From Candidatus Coatesiibacteriota bacterium (GTDB lineage: Bacteria; B130-G9), in the NCBI GenBank assembly GCA_016929465.1, contig JAFGIT010000111.1, forward strand, positions 1-20,367: a stretch of 20,367 nucleotides of DNA, read 5' to 3'. Shown here in pieces: positions 7,208-15,035 of the stretch. How positions within the stretch are numbered: the first letter of the stretch is position 1; each line of letters begins with the position of its first letter. The notes under the pieces were generated by a model. That model had not been told where the DNA came from, made no database searches, and saw nothing but the letters and a program-made list of their open reading frames with translations. Both the position numbers and the translations under genes were made by a program.

Positions 7208-8186
7208 AAAGGCCTCGGGCAAGGCGGGCCAAAGAGCGCAGGCAAAGGAGCTCCTGCGGCTGAACCTGGGCAAACTGAGCCTGAAATCCCCGATCGTTAT
7301 CGCTTCGGGCACCTTCGGATACGGGGACGAGTATCTTCATGTCAGAGGATTTTCATTCGATGACATAGGGGCTATCGCCCTCAAAGGAGTCACAATCAGA
7401 CCGAGAGCCGGAAACCCCGCCCCGCGAATCGTGGAGACCACGGGTGGAATGCTGAATTCGATCGGTCTTTCCAACATCGGCGTCAATGCGCTGATCGAGG
7501 AGAAGCTCCCGATGCTCCAGGATCTCGGCACGCACATCATTCTGAATGTGGGGGGAGACCGACCCGAGGACCTGATCGACGCGGCAAAGGCCCTGTCCTA
7601 CTACCAGAATTACTTCTCAGCGATCGAGGTGAACGTTTCTTGCCCGAACCTGGATGGCACGCCCATAGGCCAGAATACGGGGACAACTGCAAGGGTGGTG
7701 ACATCCATAAGGAAGCTCTATCGCATCCCGCTTATCGTGAAGCTGGTTCCGAATATCGCCTCGATAGTGGAGGTCGCGGGAGTCTGCGAGAGGGCCGGGG
7801 CGGATATTCTTACGATCGCGAACACATTTCCCGGGATGGCGATAGATGTCTTCAAGAGGCGCCCGATCCTCGGTAATAACACAGGGGGGCTATCTGGTCC
7901 TGCCATCAAACCCCTTGCGCTGCTCCTTGTGCACCGAGTCTATCGAGCCGTGTCGATACCGATAATCGCATCGGGGGGGATCACATGTGCGCGGGACGCG
8001 ATGGAGTTCATCATCGCTGGAGCATCGGCCATTTCGATCGGGACCGCCCTATTCTATGATGCCAACGTCTGCAAGAGAATCACCGAGGGACTGGTCGATT
8101 TCCTCAACGAGGACGCGAAGATGAATGGGCTCGAGCAGCCGCGCCCGCTCAAGGACTACGTGGGGACCCTTGTACTTAATGGGTGA
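7194..8186 (+). CDS. pyrD: Dihydroorotate dehydrogenase, class 1B catalytic subunit
   Basis: The 330-residue protein oxidises dihydroorotate to orotate in pyrimidine synthesis, using FMN. Class 1B features are clear: ASGTFGYG near residue 37, NSIGLSNIGV near 88, the active-site loop NVSCPN with the catalytic Cys150, NNTGGLSGPAIKP, and the phosphate-binding ASGGI and GASAISIGTA segments near the C terminus. In class 1B the subunit pairs with PyrK (Fe-S/FAD), which hands electrons to NAD. No pyrK is in the window, so it must be elsewhere or another acceptor is used. About 20 extra residues rich in Lys, Ala and Gly precede the usual start. An internal start was considered, but no better ATG with a ribosome site precedes the core, so 7194 is kept. 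The gene overlaps xseA by 14 bases. Confidence 0.94.
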   Translation: MKSDKKASGKAGQRAQAKELLRLNLGKLSLKSPIVIASGTFGYGDEYLHVRGFSFDDIGAIALKGVTIRPRAGNPAPRIVETTGGMLNSIGLSNIGVNALIEEKLPMLQDLGTHIILNVGGDRPEDLIDAAKALSYYQNYFSAIEVNVSCPNLDGTPIGQNTGTTARVVTSIRKLYRIPLIVKLVPNIASIVEVAGVCERAGADILTIANTFPGMAIDVFKRRPILGNNTGGLSGPAIKPLALLLVHRVYRAVSIPIIASGGITCARDAMEFIIAGASAISIGTALFYDANVCKRITEGLVDFLNEDAKMNGLEQPRPLKDYVGTLVLNG

Positions 8187-8295
8187 CGGGCATATTCTCC
8201 GTGGCGCGAGTCATGCCGAAGGCCACTACACGGATTCACTATTCGACAGAGCAGAAAAGGAACGATAGCATTCCTATTTGCAGGAATGGAGAATC

Positions 8296-9711
8296 ATGCG
8301 TCCCATTGGAATAGCCCGACCGAGAGACCTAACAGAGGGGAGCGTGCTTCGCAATGTAGTCTTCATGGGCGTTCCCTCTATGATTGGCTTCGCGACGACC
8401 ACGGTGTGTGCCCTGGTCGAGGTGTATTATCTCGGCCTTCTGGGAAGTTCGGCCGTGGCTGGGATGACTTTGCTCGGCGCCTTTGCCGGTGTTCTCTCGA
8501 CATCGAACTCAATCGTGGGCGCTGGTTCGGTTGCCATCATATCGCGCCGGTACGGCGAGAAGGACTACGGTGGAACCGAGAATGCCATTAAGCAGACGCT
8601 CATCCTGAAGTTCGCCGTAGCGGTGGTTTCTGGGTGTATCGGCCTGCTTTTGCTCAGCACTATCCTCAACTGGATGAATGCGAAGCCTGAGGTCGCCAGA
8701 CTCGGCTTCGAATATGGGGTCTGGTTCTTCATAATGCTGCCATTCAATTTCTGCTCATGGTCCATGTTCACCGCGTTCAGGGGCATCGGAGATGCACGCC
8801 GGGCGATGTCGCTCATGCTGCTTACAACAGGGCTGAATATCGCCATTGCCCCCATATTGATATTCGGAGGGGCACCGATATCGATAAGAATCGGCGGACT
8901 CAATCTCCTATCTAAGGGCGCAATAATCGGCTTTGGATTGGGTATAAGCGGTGCCGCGATCGCCAAGGGGCTGTCGCTTCTTATCTGCTGCATTGTGGGG
9001 CTTATGATGCTCCATTCGTATAAGACGCACATAGGCTTTCGTATCACCCGCGGCTGGAAGCCTGACCTGGAGGTGATGAAGAAGATCATGAAGATCGGGA
9101 CGCCGCCTGGCCTGGAGGGAATAGCCAAGTCGATGGCCAACTTTGCCACGACCTACTTTATCGCCCTTTATGGGACAGCGGTCGTTGCGGCCTATGGGAT
9201 TGCGTCGCAGATTCTCGGTTTCACGATCGTCGCAGCAGTAGGTATGCAGCTCGGCTCCGCCGCAATTGTGGGACATTGCCTCGGGGCGGGCCGGGGGAAG
9301 ATGGCTGCGGAAACGGTCCGGCTCGCGACAACGGTCGTGGTCATCATCTGCGCGATTCTCGGCATATTGGCCTTCATATTCGCACCACAGATCATCAGCG
9401 TTTTCACCGAGGAGAGTGATGTCGCCGCGGAAGCGATCACGGTCATAAGAATAATGGTTTTCGGGTATCTCCTGTTTGCGTTCAGGCTGGTCCTCGCAAG
9501 CGCCTTCAATGGCTCGGGTAATACAATTCCGCCGACAGTCATCAGCCTGTCTGCGGAAGGGACACGCATCGCGCTAATAGCCGTTCTGATCTATGCCTTC
9601 CAAATGAACCAGATAGCGGTATGGTGGGCATTCGTCATCGCCAGTTCGCTTGATGCCACCATGCTTTGGGTCTGGTACAAGAAGGCCAAATGGATCGAGC
9701 GATGCATCTAA
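8296..9711 (+). CDS. MATE-family multidrug/Na+ efflux transporter
   Basis: The 471-residue protein is an integral membrane protein with about twelve hydrophobic helices in two similar halves. Its N terminus is typical of MATE carriers: a DLTEGSVLRNV segment, then a helix VVFMGVPSMIGFATTTV, then the VYYLGLLGSSAVAGMTL loop-helix. The second half repeats this with MKIGTPPGLEGIAKSM and AAYGIASQI. MATE carriers export cationic drugs, secondary metabolites or lipid-linked compounds in exchange for H+ or Na+, and the substrate here is unknown. ATG 8296 is preferred because GGAG ends 4 bases before it. A TTG at 8278 would add six residues. The gene is 109 bases after pyrD and 7 bases before the methyltransferase, with which it may share a transcript. 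Confidence 0.93.
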   Translation: MRPIGIARPRDLTEGSVLRNVVFMGVPSMIGFATTTVCALVEVYYLGLLGSSAVAGMTLLGAFAGVLSTSNSIVGAGSVAIISRRYGEKDYGGTENAIKQTLILKFAVAVVSGCIGLLLLSTILNWMNAKPEVARLGFEYGVWFFIMLPFNFCSWSMFTAFRGIGDARRAMSLMLLTTGLNIAIAPILIFGGAPISIRIGGLNLLSKGAIIGFGLGISGAAIAKGLSLLICCIVGLMMLHSYKTHIGFRITRGWKPDLEVMKKIMKIGTPPGLEGIAKSMANFATTYFIALYGTAVVAAYGIASQILGFTIVAAVGMQLGSAAIVGHCLGAGRGKMAAETVRLATTVVVIICAILGILAFIFAPQIISVFTEESDVAAEAITVIRIMVFGYLLFAFRLVLASAFNGSGNTIPPTVISLSAEGTRIALIAVLIYAFQMNQIAVWWAFVIASSLDATMLWVWYKKAKWIERCI

Positions 9712-9718
9712 TGCGAGC

Positions 9719-12205
9719 ATGAAAGGCCCGATGGTAAGCGAATCAGCAGTGGGACAAAGGGGGGAAGCCAGCGCAAAATCGCTCAGTGCATCCTCGGTAC
9801 GCTTCGATTTCGGGCCGAGGACTAAAACGTCGCAGCTCGCCATAGGGGGATTGTGCGCTGCTGCATCGAGAAGCAAACGTGCAGACGAGTTGCTCTCGAG
9901 ATGGAAGGCCTATATGGGCTTGCCCGAAGCCGCCATAGAGCTTCTCGAGGGGCGCGCCGACGTGCCCTTTGGCCGACAATTCTCGAAGATCAAGGTACAT
10001 CCCGATCTTCTTCTCTTCGCCATCCAGACCTACTTCGCACTAGTCGTCAAGTGCGTGGCGATGCAGATCATATCGAGAGACGATTTGGCTGATTGCGGCC
10101 CTGGCAAGGAGACTCTCTCCTACTCATCCCGATTACTGTCGGATATCGACAGCGGAATAGCCTTCCGCGAATTGGGCATCGAGGCCTTCCCCGACGACCA
10201 GTGCTTCAATTGGTATTCGGACCTGATCGATGATGGGCTCTTGGAAGCCCTGAGTGCTATTTGGAGAATCGCCAGCAATTACAGGTTGGCCGCACAAGCG
10301 CAGCAGACAGGAGCCGAATGCCACGAGCTATTTGGCGAACTCTACACGGCCCTTATTCCTCAGAAGCTCAGGCATGCGTTGGGAGAATATTACACCCCCG
10401 AATGGCTGGTTGATTTCGTGCTGGACCAGGCCGGCTATGATGGAGATCCATCCCTGAAGGTCATCGATCCATCCTGCGGCTCTGGAGCCTTCCTGATAAG
10501 GGCACTTGGGCGGGCTCTCAAAAGGGCCGGACAGCTCGGGAGTATCGAACTACCGAAGATAGCTGGCATTGACGTGAATCCACTGGCTGTCCTCTCTGCA
10601 AAGGCCAATTATCTCATCGCACTGCGTGACAGGATGCGGTCTGACGGATGCGCCAAGATACCGATCTATAGGTACGATCTGATCACCGGTGACTACTCGC
10701 GGCAAACTGAGCCCACATCCAAAGCGCAATCTGGCCCCAAGCCAAGACCGAATTCTTTCGACCTGGTCGTGGGCAATCCCCCCTGGGTGCATTGGGATAA
10801 TCTCTCTTCCGGATATCGCGAGGCGACGAAGCCGCTGTGGTTCAGTTATGGGCTCTTCTCCCTCTCTGGCAGCAAGGGCCGGATGGGTGGCGGCAAGAAG
10901 GACCTCTCGATGCTGTTCGTTTACAGGTCCATAGATCGGCTTCTCAAGAGTGGCGGCAGACTGGCATTTCTCATCACACAGACCGTATTCAAGACGAGGG
11001 GCGCAGGTGATGGCTTCCGGCGCCTGAATTTCGACAGCCGCTCGGGACCGGTATTCATCGAGGTCGATTCCGTCCATGATTTGACTGCCTTGTCGCCCTT
11101 CAAGGGAGCCTCCAATCGGACCGCGATACTAATCTGCAAGAAGTCGCACGACCCGACTCACTATCCCGTTCGATACTCCGTCTGGAGGAAATCACTTAGC
11201 AAGCAATCTGAGCTCTTCGCAGAGAAGTCCTCGCCGATCGAGAAGGTGGAGCGAATTGATATGAACGCATCACCAATCGATGGTGACAGATTTGGCTCGC
11301 CATGGTTGACGGTCCCCTATGGCCTTATGGGGCCGGTGCGCAAGATGATCGGCCCCTCAGCCTATAAGGCGCACGAGGGTGTCAACTGCGCGGGACTCGC
11401 TGGCTGCTTCATCGTCAGGGTGCTGGAGAAATTGCCCAGTGGCGACCTTCTTATCGAGAATGTGCACGATATCGGTAAGATAAGTGTCAAGAAGGTCCGA
11501 GCAGTAGTTGAGCAGGGCCTGGTCTTTCCTCACCTTCTAGGAAGGGACCTCAGGAAGTGGAACGCTAGCGCGTCAGTGCACGTGATTCTCTCACAGGATC
11601 CTGAGACCCGAACCGGTATCGATGAAAAGACGATGAATGAGCAATTTCCTAAGACCCGCGAGTATTTGAGTCAATTCGAGCCCCAATTGAGACAGAGAGC
11701 GGCCTTCAAAATGTACTTCAATCCAAAGGACCACCCCTTCTGGTCAATGTTCAACATCGGCACCTATACTCTCGAGCGATGGCGTGTAGGTTGGCGGATA
11801 ATGGGCTCCAAGATGGAAGCCGCAGTCTTGCCATTTCAAGGGGACAAGCCCGTGCTTCCCCAGAATACTCACGCATTTGTGTCCTGCGGGAGCGAAAGGG
11901 AGGCTCATTATCTGTGCGCAATGCTGAACTCGGCTCCCGTCCTCTTTCTGATTCGAAGCTACTCGGTCTCAGGCGGCAAGAGCTTCGCGCCGCCCCACAT
12001 CATGGAATACGTCAGGATCCAGCTGTTTGATGATAGCAAAGAAGCGCACATCAAGCTGGCCGAGCTTTCGATGAATTGCCACGAGAGAGCATCCGAACCG
12101 GCTGGTCGATTTATGGAAGAAGCGGCCCGCGAGATTGACCGTCTTGCATCCGAGGCCTTTGGGATTCCAGCTCGGCGGATGGACGGCTTCAGAGATTTTC
12201 TGTGA
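9719..12205 (+). CDS. Adenine-N6 DNA methyltransferase, Eco57I/TaqI-like
   Basis: The protein of 828 residues carries the class I methyltransferase motifs. Motif I is DPSCGSGAF at residues 250-258 (S-adenosylmethionine binding), after LGEYYTPEWLVDFVLD near 220. Motif IV is NPPW at 353-356, the catalytic motif of N6-adenine enzymes, followed by VHWDN. A long C-terminal region (about 540-800) has FPHLLGRDLRKW and a late LNSAPVLFLIRSYS segment, as in TaqI-type target-recognition domains. The N-terminal 200 residues include an LFAIQTYFALVVKCVAMQI helix common in this family, but I see no clear PD-(D/E)xK nuclease motif. It may therefore be a solitary methyltransferase or a type II enzyme whose nuclease is hard to see. 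ATG 9719 lies 7 bases after the MATE stop and has a weak ribosome site. ATG 9731, with AAAGG upstream, is an alternative. No separate restriction gene is adjacent. Confidence 0.9.
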   Translation: MKGPMVSESAVGQRGEASAKSLSASSVRFDFGPRTKTSQLAIGGLCAAASRSKRADELLSRWKAYMGLPEAAIELLEGRADVPFGRQFSKIKVHPDLLLFAIQTYFALVVKCVAMQIISRDDLADCGPGKETLSYSSRLLSDIDSGIAFRELGIEAFPDDQCFNWYSDLIDDGLLEALSAIWRIASNYRLAAQAQQTGAECHELFGELYTALIPQKLRHALGEYYTPEWLVDFVLDQAGYDGDPSLKVIDPSCGSGAFLIRALGRALKRAGQLGSIELPKIAGIDVNPLAVLSAKANYLIALRDRMRSDGCAKIPIYRYDLITGDYSRQTEPTSKAQSGPKPRPNSFDLVVGNPPWVHWDNLSSGYREATKPLWFSYGLFSLSGSKGRMGGGKKDLSMLFVYRSIDRLLKSGGRLAFLITQTVFKTRGAGDGFRRLNFDSRSGPVFIEVDSVHDLTALSPFKGASNRTAILICKKSHDPTHYPVRYSVWRKSLSKQSELFAEKSSPIEKVERIDMNASPIDGDRFGSPWLTVPYGLMGPVRKMIGPSAYKAHEGVNCAGLAGCFIVRVLEKLPSGDLLIENVHDIGKISVKKVRAVVEQGLVFPHLLGRDLRKWNASASVHVILSQDPETRTGIDEKTMNEQFPKTREYLSQFEPQLRQRAAFKMYFNPKDHPFWSMFNIGTYTLERWRVGWRIMGSKMEAAVLPFQGDKPVLPQNTHAFVSCGSEREAHYLCAMLNSAPVLFLIRSYSVSGGKSFAPPHIMEYVRIQLFDDSKEAHIKLAELSMNCHERASEPAGRFMEEAAREIDRLASEAFGIPARRMDGFRDFL

Positions 12206-12226
12206 ATTGAGGCTACTGCTATGGCG

Positions 12227-12245
12227 GGCGTTCGAGAGCGACGCC
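12227..12245. terminator. Weak hairpin between convergent genes
   Basis: GGCGT (12227-12231) and ACGCC (12241-12245) can pair in the 45-base gap between two convergent stop codons. There is no T-run on either strand, so it is at best a weak or Rho-assisted transcript end. Confidence 0.2.
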
Positions 12246-12250
12246 GGGAG

Positions 12251-13987
12251 TCATTGCTTCTTGCGGTAGATCACTATCAGCGGATTGATGGTGTCGTGAG
12301 AGACCGGTATATCCAATAGTGGCTTCGTTTTGAAAATCGCCGCGCGTTCGTATCCCGAGCTCCCCGATTCCAGCCACTCAACTATCTTCTCCATGAGGCG
12401 ACGAGCAATGGGTGCCCTGATTCCGCCGAAGTCCTGGGGATATTCGTCCGGCTTGAGTCTGCCCCCGGGCACAACGATATAATCGGAGCGCCGCGCCGCA
12501 ACGAGCTTGGCGGCGGTTTCAGGGGTTCTATCCTCCATGTACTCCGGATAGAAGGCTGTTAGCCAATCCGGCACCCTGGGGCATGACATCTCGAACAGGA
12601 TCTCAATGGTCTCTCCGGGCTTAGTGTTCTGCCTGAGCCATGCCTCCGCCGCATATTTCGAGTCGTTCTCGAGCAGCCAGGGAAGCGTCGCAGCATGCAG
12701 AGCAGTGAATCCAAAAACACCTGCGACAGCAACACGGAGTATGGCCCTGAGAGGTGCTCTCTGCAGGAGTTTGATCGCTGCAGAATTATCGCCATCGCCG
12801 GACCTCGATCCACCTCGAATCAGGCACGCGATGAGAGGCGCGCCAAGCAGCGCAAGAAAGACCATCTGGGGCATTGAGAATCTATACGCATCCCAATAAT
12901 TCCTTTGAAAGACGAGGTAGTAACAGATGATGGGAGCCAAGAATGGCCACGATTTGCGCCAATAGCGCAAGAAGGTCCAGATTGCCCCTGCGAACAGCAG
13001 TATCGCGAGCGGGTAGCCGAAGGCCTCGGATATATCGCTCAGTATTCCGGAGATCTTTATGACGTCGATCGAAGATGAATGCGGATAGACCGTTCTGCTT
13101 ACCTGCATCTGATCGACCACCCAATCGTATTTGGCGAACCAGTAACCGACGCCCGAGGCAAAACAGCTGATGATCGCAACTACCAGGATGAAAATGCCCA
13201 GCCCAATTAGATGGCGTCTATCAAATGCGGTGCGGATGATCCCCATCGTCCCGAGGCTTCTGAGGCTCTTCCCACGGAAAGCCGCCACGAGCAGCGAAAG
13301 GGCGGTCCCAGTCAGAACTCCATAGACGCTCTCCTTCGTGCAGAGCGCGATTGCAGCGAAAATAGATAGGAGCACGAAATTCCTCAGTTCGCCGGAATCA
13401 AGGGCACGAACGAAGAAATGGAGCATCAGCAGCATCCAGAACACGTATGGCACATCGGTGTTCACCGTATGCGAGTGATAGATGAAGATAACATTCAAGG
13501 CGATCGCGGCGGCGGCAATCAGGCCTGAAAGCTCTCCAAAGAGCCTCCGCCCCAGAAGATAGATCAACAGAACGATCCCCATTCCCGTCAAGGCGCTCAC
13601 TGCCCTGTTGATCAAGAGCAATGTGCTCAATCTGCGTTCCGGGTTATCGAAGCCATAGGGAAATTGAAGGCTCAATTCCGATAGGCCTCCAACTAGTTTG
13701 AGATAAAGCAGGTAGGGGCCATTGACGGCGAGAAGCATGAGATGATGACCAGCCGGATACCTGGAAAACCAGAACTCGCCATGCGAGATCGAGTACGCCA
13801 TCGCCAAGGGGCCCTTAGCCTCGAGAGTATCGTATGCCCAACTGCCAGAGATACTCGGCACGCCCCAACTAAGATGGTAGAAGTTCAACGTGCCGCTCAT
13901 CAGTAGTAGGAGGATTATCGGCCATCTTCGCTTGGCCAATGAGAGCCACACGGGGCCGTTCTTCTCCTCTATAGATTCACTATTCAT
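12251..13987 (-). CDS. GT39/PMT-like membrane glycosyltransferase (polyprenyl-phosphate-sugar dependent)
   Basis: The 578-residue protein has an N-terminal helix (about 23-43), about ten further hydrophobic helices, and a C-terminal soluble part of about 120 residues. This is the layout of the ArnT/PMT superfamily, which moves a sugar from a polyprenyl phosphate to a lipid, protein or glycan outside the membrane. Family marks are the acidic first periplasmic loop after TM1 (SWAYDTLEAKGP), the SRYPAGHHLMLLA segment, and YHSHTVNTDVPYVFWMLL, typical of the PMT_2 group. The acceptor cannot be told. The start at ATG 13987 has only a weak ribosome site. The upstream gene on the same strand, 52 bases away, is a DPM1-like GT2 that could make its donor. 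The C-terminal domain has a conserved-looking Trp-Leu-Arg-Gln stretch but no catalytic motif that I recognise. Confidence 0.85.
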   Translation of the reverse strand: MNSESIEEKNGPVWLSLAKRRWPIILLLLMSGTLNFYHLSWGVPSISGSWAYDTLEAKGPLAMAYSISHGEFWFSRYPAGHHLMLLAVNGPYLLYLKLVGGLSELSLQFPYGFDNPERRLSTLLLINRAVSALTGMGIVLLIYLLGRRLFGELSGLIAAAAIALNVIFIYHSHTVNTDVPYVFWMLLMLHFFVRALDSGELRNFVLLSIFAAIALCTKESVYGVLTGTALSLLVAAFRGKSLRSLGTMGIIRTAFDRRHLIGLGIFILVVAIISCFASGVGYWFAKYDWVVDQMQVSRTVYPHSSSIDVIKISGILSDISEAFGYPLAILLFAGAIWTFLRYWRKSWPFLAPIICYYLVFQRNYWDAYRFSMPQMVFLALLGAPLIACLIRGGSRSGDGDNSAAIKLLQRAPLRAILRVAVAGVFGFTALHAATLPWLLENDSKYAAEAWLRQNTKPGETIEILFEMSCPRVPDWLTAFYPEYMEDRTPETAAKLVAARRSDYIVVPGGRLKPDEYPQDFGGIRAPIARRLMEKIVEWLESGSSGYERAAIFKTKPLLDIPVSHDTINPLIVIYRKKQ

Positions 13988-14039
13988 CGAACCGAATGAG
14001 CTCGGAATTCATGTGACTTGCGCCGGACTACAGCCCACA

Positions 14040-14813
14040 TCAATGTCCGTCGGATGGCTGTATTACGTGACCATCCTCTGCAAAAACCCGAAATCTCTTG
14101 AGGCCCCGTTTGTGGAGAATAAATCTGATGCAGGTCCAAAGCACCCCGAGGCCATATTTGACGCTGCGCTTGAAGCTTATGGACGAGGCTTCGGGGAAAT
14201 ACTTGGTCGGACATGAGATTTCGCCAATCCTTAGGTGGAAGAATATTGCCTGCGCAAGCATCTCATTGTCGAATACGAAATCGTTCGAATTCTCGAGGAT
14301 CGGGAGCTTCAGAAGGGCCTCACGCGAGAATGCACGGTAGCCGGTGTGATACTCCGAGAGCTTGTGCCCGAGGAGAAGGTTCTGGACGAATGTGAGAAAG
14401 CGATTCGAGATGTATTTGTAGCGAGGCATCCCTCCCGAGAGAGCGCCGACGCCAAGTATCCTCGAACCGAGGACCACGTCGAATTCCCCGCTTGCGATCA
14501 TGGCGGACATCGCAGTGATAAGCTTCGGCGTGTATTGATAGTCGGGATGGGTCATTACGACAATGTCGGCTCCTGCCGCGACAGCCTGGGAATAGCAGGT
14601 CTTTTGATTGCCGCCGTATCCGAGGTTCTTGTCGTGAATAAAAACGGTGAGGCCAAGTCGCTCCGCCACAGCTGCAGTCGCGTCGGAACTCGCATCATCG
14701 ACCAGTATTATCTGATCGACGATGTCCTTGGGAACCTCATTATAGGTTGCCAGTAGCGTCTTCTCGGCGTTGAAGGCCGGCATGACGACTATGACTTTCT
14801 TCCCGTGAAGCAT
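14040..14813 (-). CDS. GT2 glycosyltransferase, DPM1-like (polyprenyl-phosphate sugar synthase)
   Basis: The 257-residue protein starts with the GT-A fold strand KKVIVVMPAFNAEKTL. It then has the nucleotide-binding VDDASSDAT (residues 38-46), the NLGYGGNQKT loop near 63-72, and a metal-site motif HPDYQY around Asp91. The last is the usual DxD variant in this group of polyprenyl-phosphate glycosyltransferases. GSRILG and YHTGYRAFSREAL follow, as in DPM1-type enzymes. It should transfer a hexose from a nucleotide sugar to undecaprenyl or dolichyl phosphate at the inner membrane face. It lacks the C-terminal membrane helices that GtrB-type enzymes have, so it is probably peripheral. The start at 14813 has GGA about 8 bases upstream. 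It leads a two-gene minus-strand unit with the GT39-like gene. Confidence 0.92.
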   Translation of the reverse strand: MLHGKKVIVVMPAFNAEKTLLATYNEVPKDIVDQIILVDDASSDATAAVAERLGLTVFIHDKNLGYGGNQKTCYSQAVAAGADIVVMTHPDYQYTPKLITAMSAMIASGEFDVVLGSRILGVGALSGGMPRYKYISNRFLTFVQNLLLGHKLSEYHTGYRAFSREALLKLPILENSNDFVFDNEMLAQAIFFHLRIGEISCPTKYFPEASSISFKRSVKYGLGVLWTCIRFILHKRGLKRFRVFAEDGHVIQPSDGH

Positions 14814-14903
14814 CGAATATTCCAGTCAGATTCTTTGAGTTTGATTCAGGTCAACACGCGGAGTGGACACCCATTCCGCATCAATAAATCAGAAGCCAAT
14901 CGT

Positions 14904-14932
14904 ATTAGGGTGTGGTCCTGATGGCAAGTCAA
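14904..14932 (-). promoter_or_regulatory. Possible promoter for the GT2-GT39 pair
   Basis: On the minus strand TTGACT (14932-14927) and CCTAAT (14909-14904) are 17 bp apart, matching the -35 at five and the -10 at four of six bases. It lies about 90 bases upstream of the GT2 start in the 222-base divergent gap. Confidence 0.33.
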
Positions 14933-14947
14933 TACGTCAGATAAGTG

Positions 14948-14976
14948 TTGAATATCAGCGCGTTTAGAATTCAAAT
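14948..14976 (+). promoter_or_regulatory. Possible promoter for comEC
   Basis: TTGAAT (14948-14953) and TCAAAT (14971-14976) are 17 bp apart, each with four consensus bases. It would start transcription near 14983, about 50 bases before the ATG at 15036. It faces away from the minus-strand promoter candidate in the same gap. Confidence 0.28.
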
Positions 14977-15035
14977 CGAGACATGGCTGTTAATAGATAT
15001 ACCAAGATTCAACCATCATTCTCTGGCTCGATTTG

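Noticed and set aside
8201-8216. Second sigma-54-like element before the MATE gene
   Set aside because: GG-N10-GC spacing is met, but TGGCGCG and ATGCC deviate at several important positions, and there is no upstream palindrome or other support.
8270-8287. Small hairpin ATTCCT/AGGAAT just before the MATE start
   Set aside because: Six base pairs of mostly A-T near a ribosome site is within chance expectation, so I do not claim a thermosensor or switch.
8565-9149. 194-codon minus-strand open frame inside the MATE gene
   Set aside because: It is antisense to a clearly coding gene, its codon pattern mirrors the plus strand, and the product has no recognisable domain.
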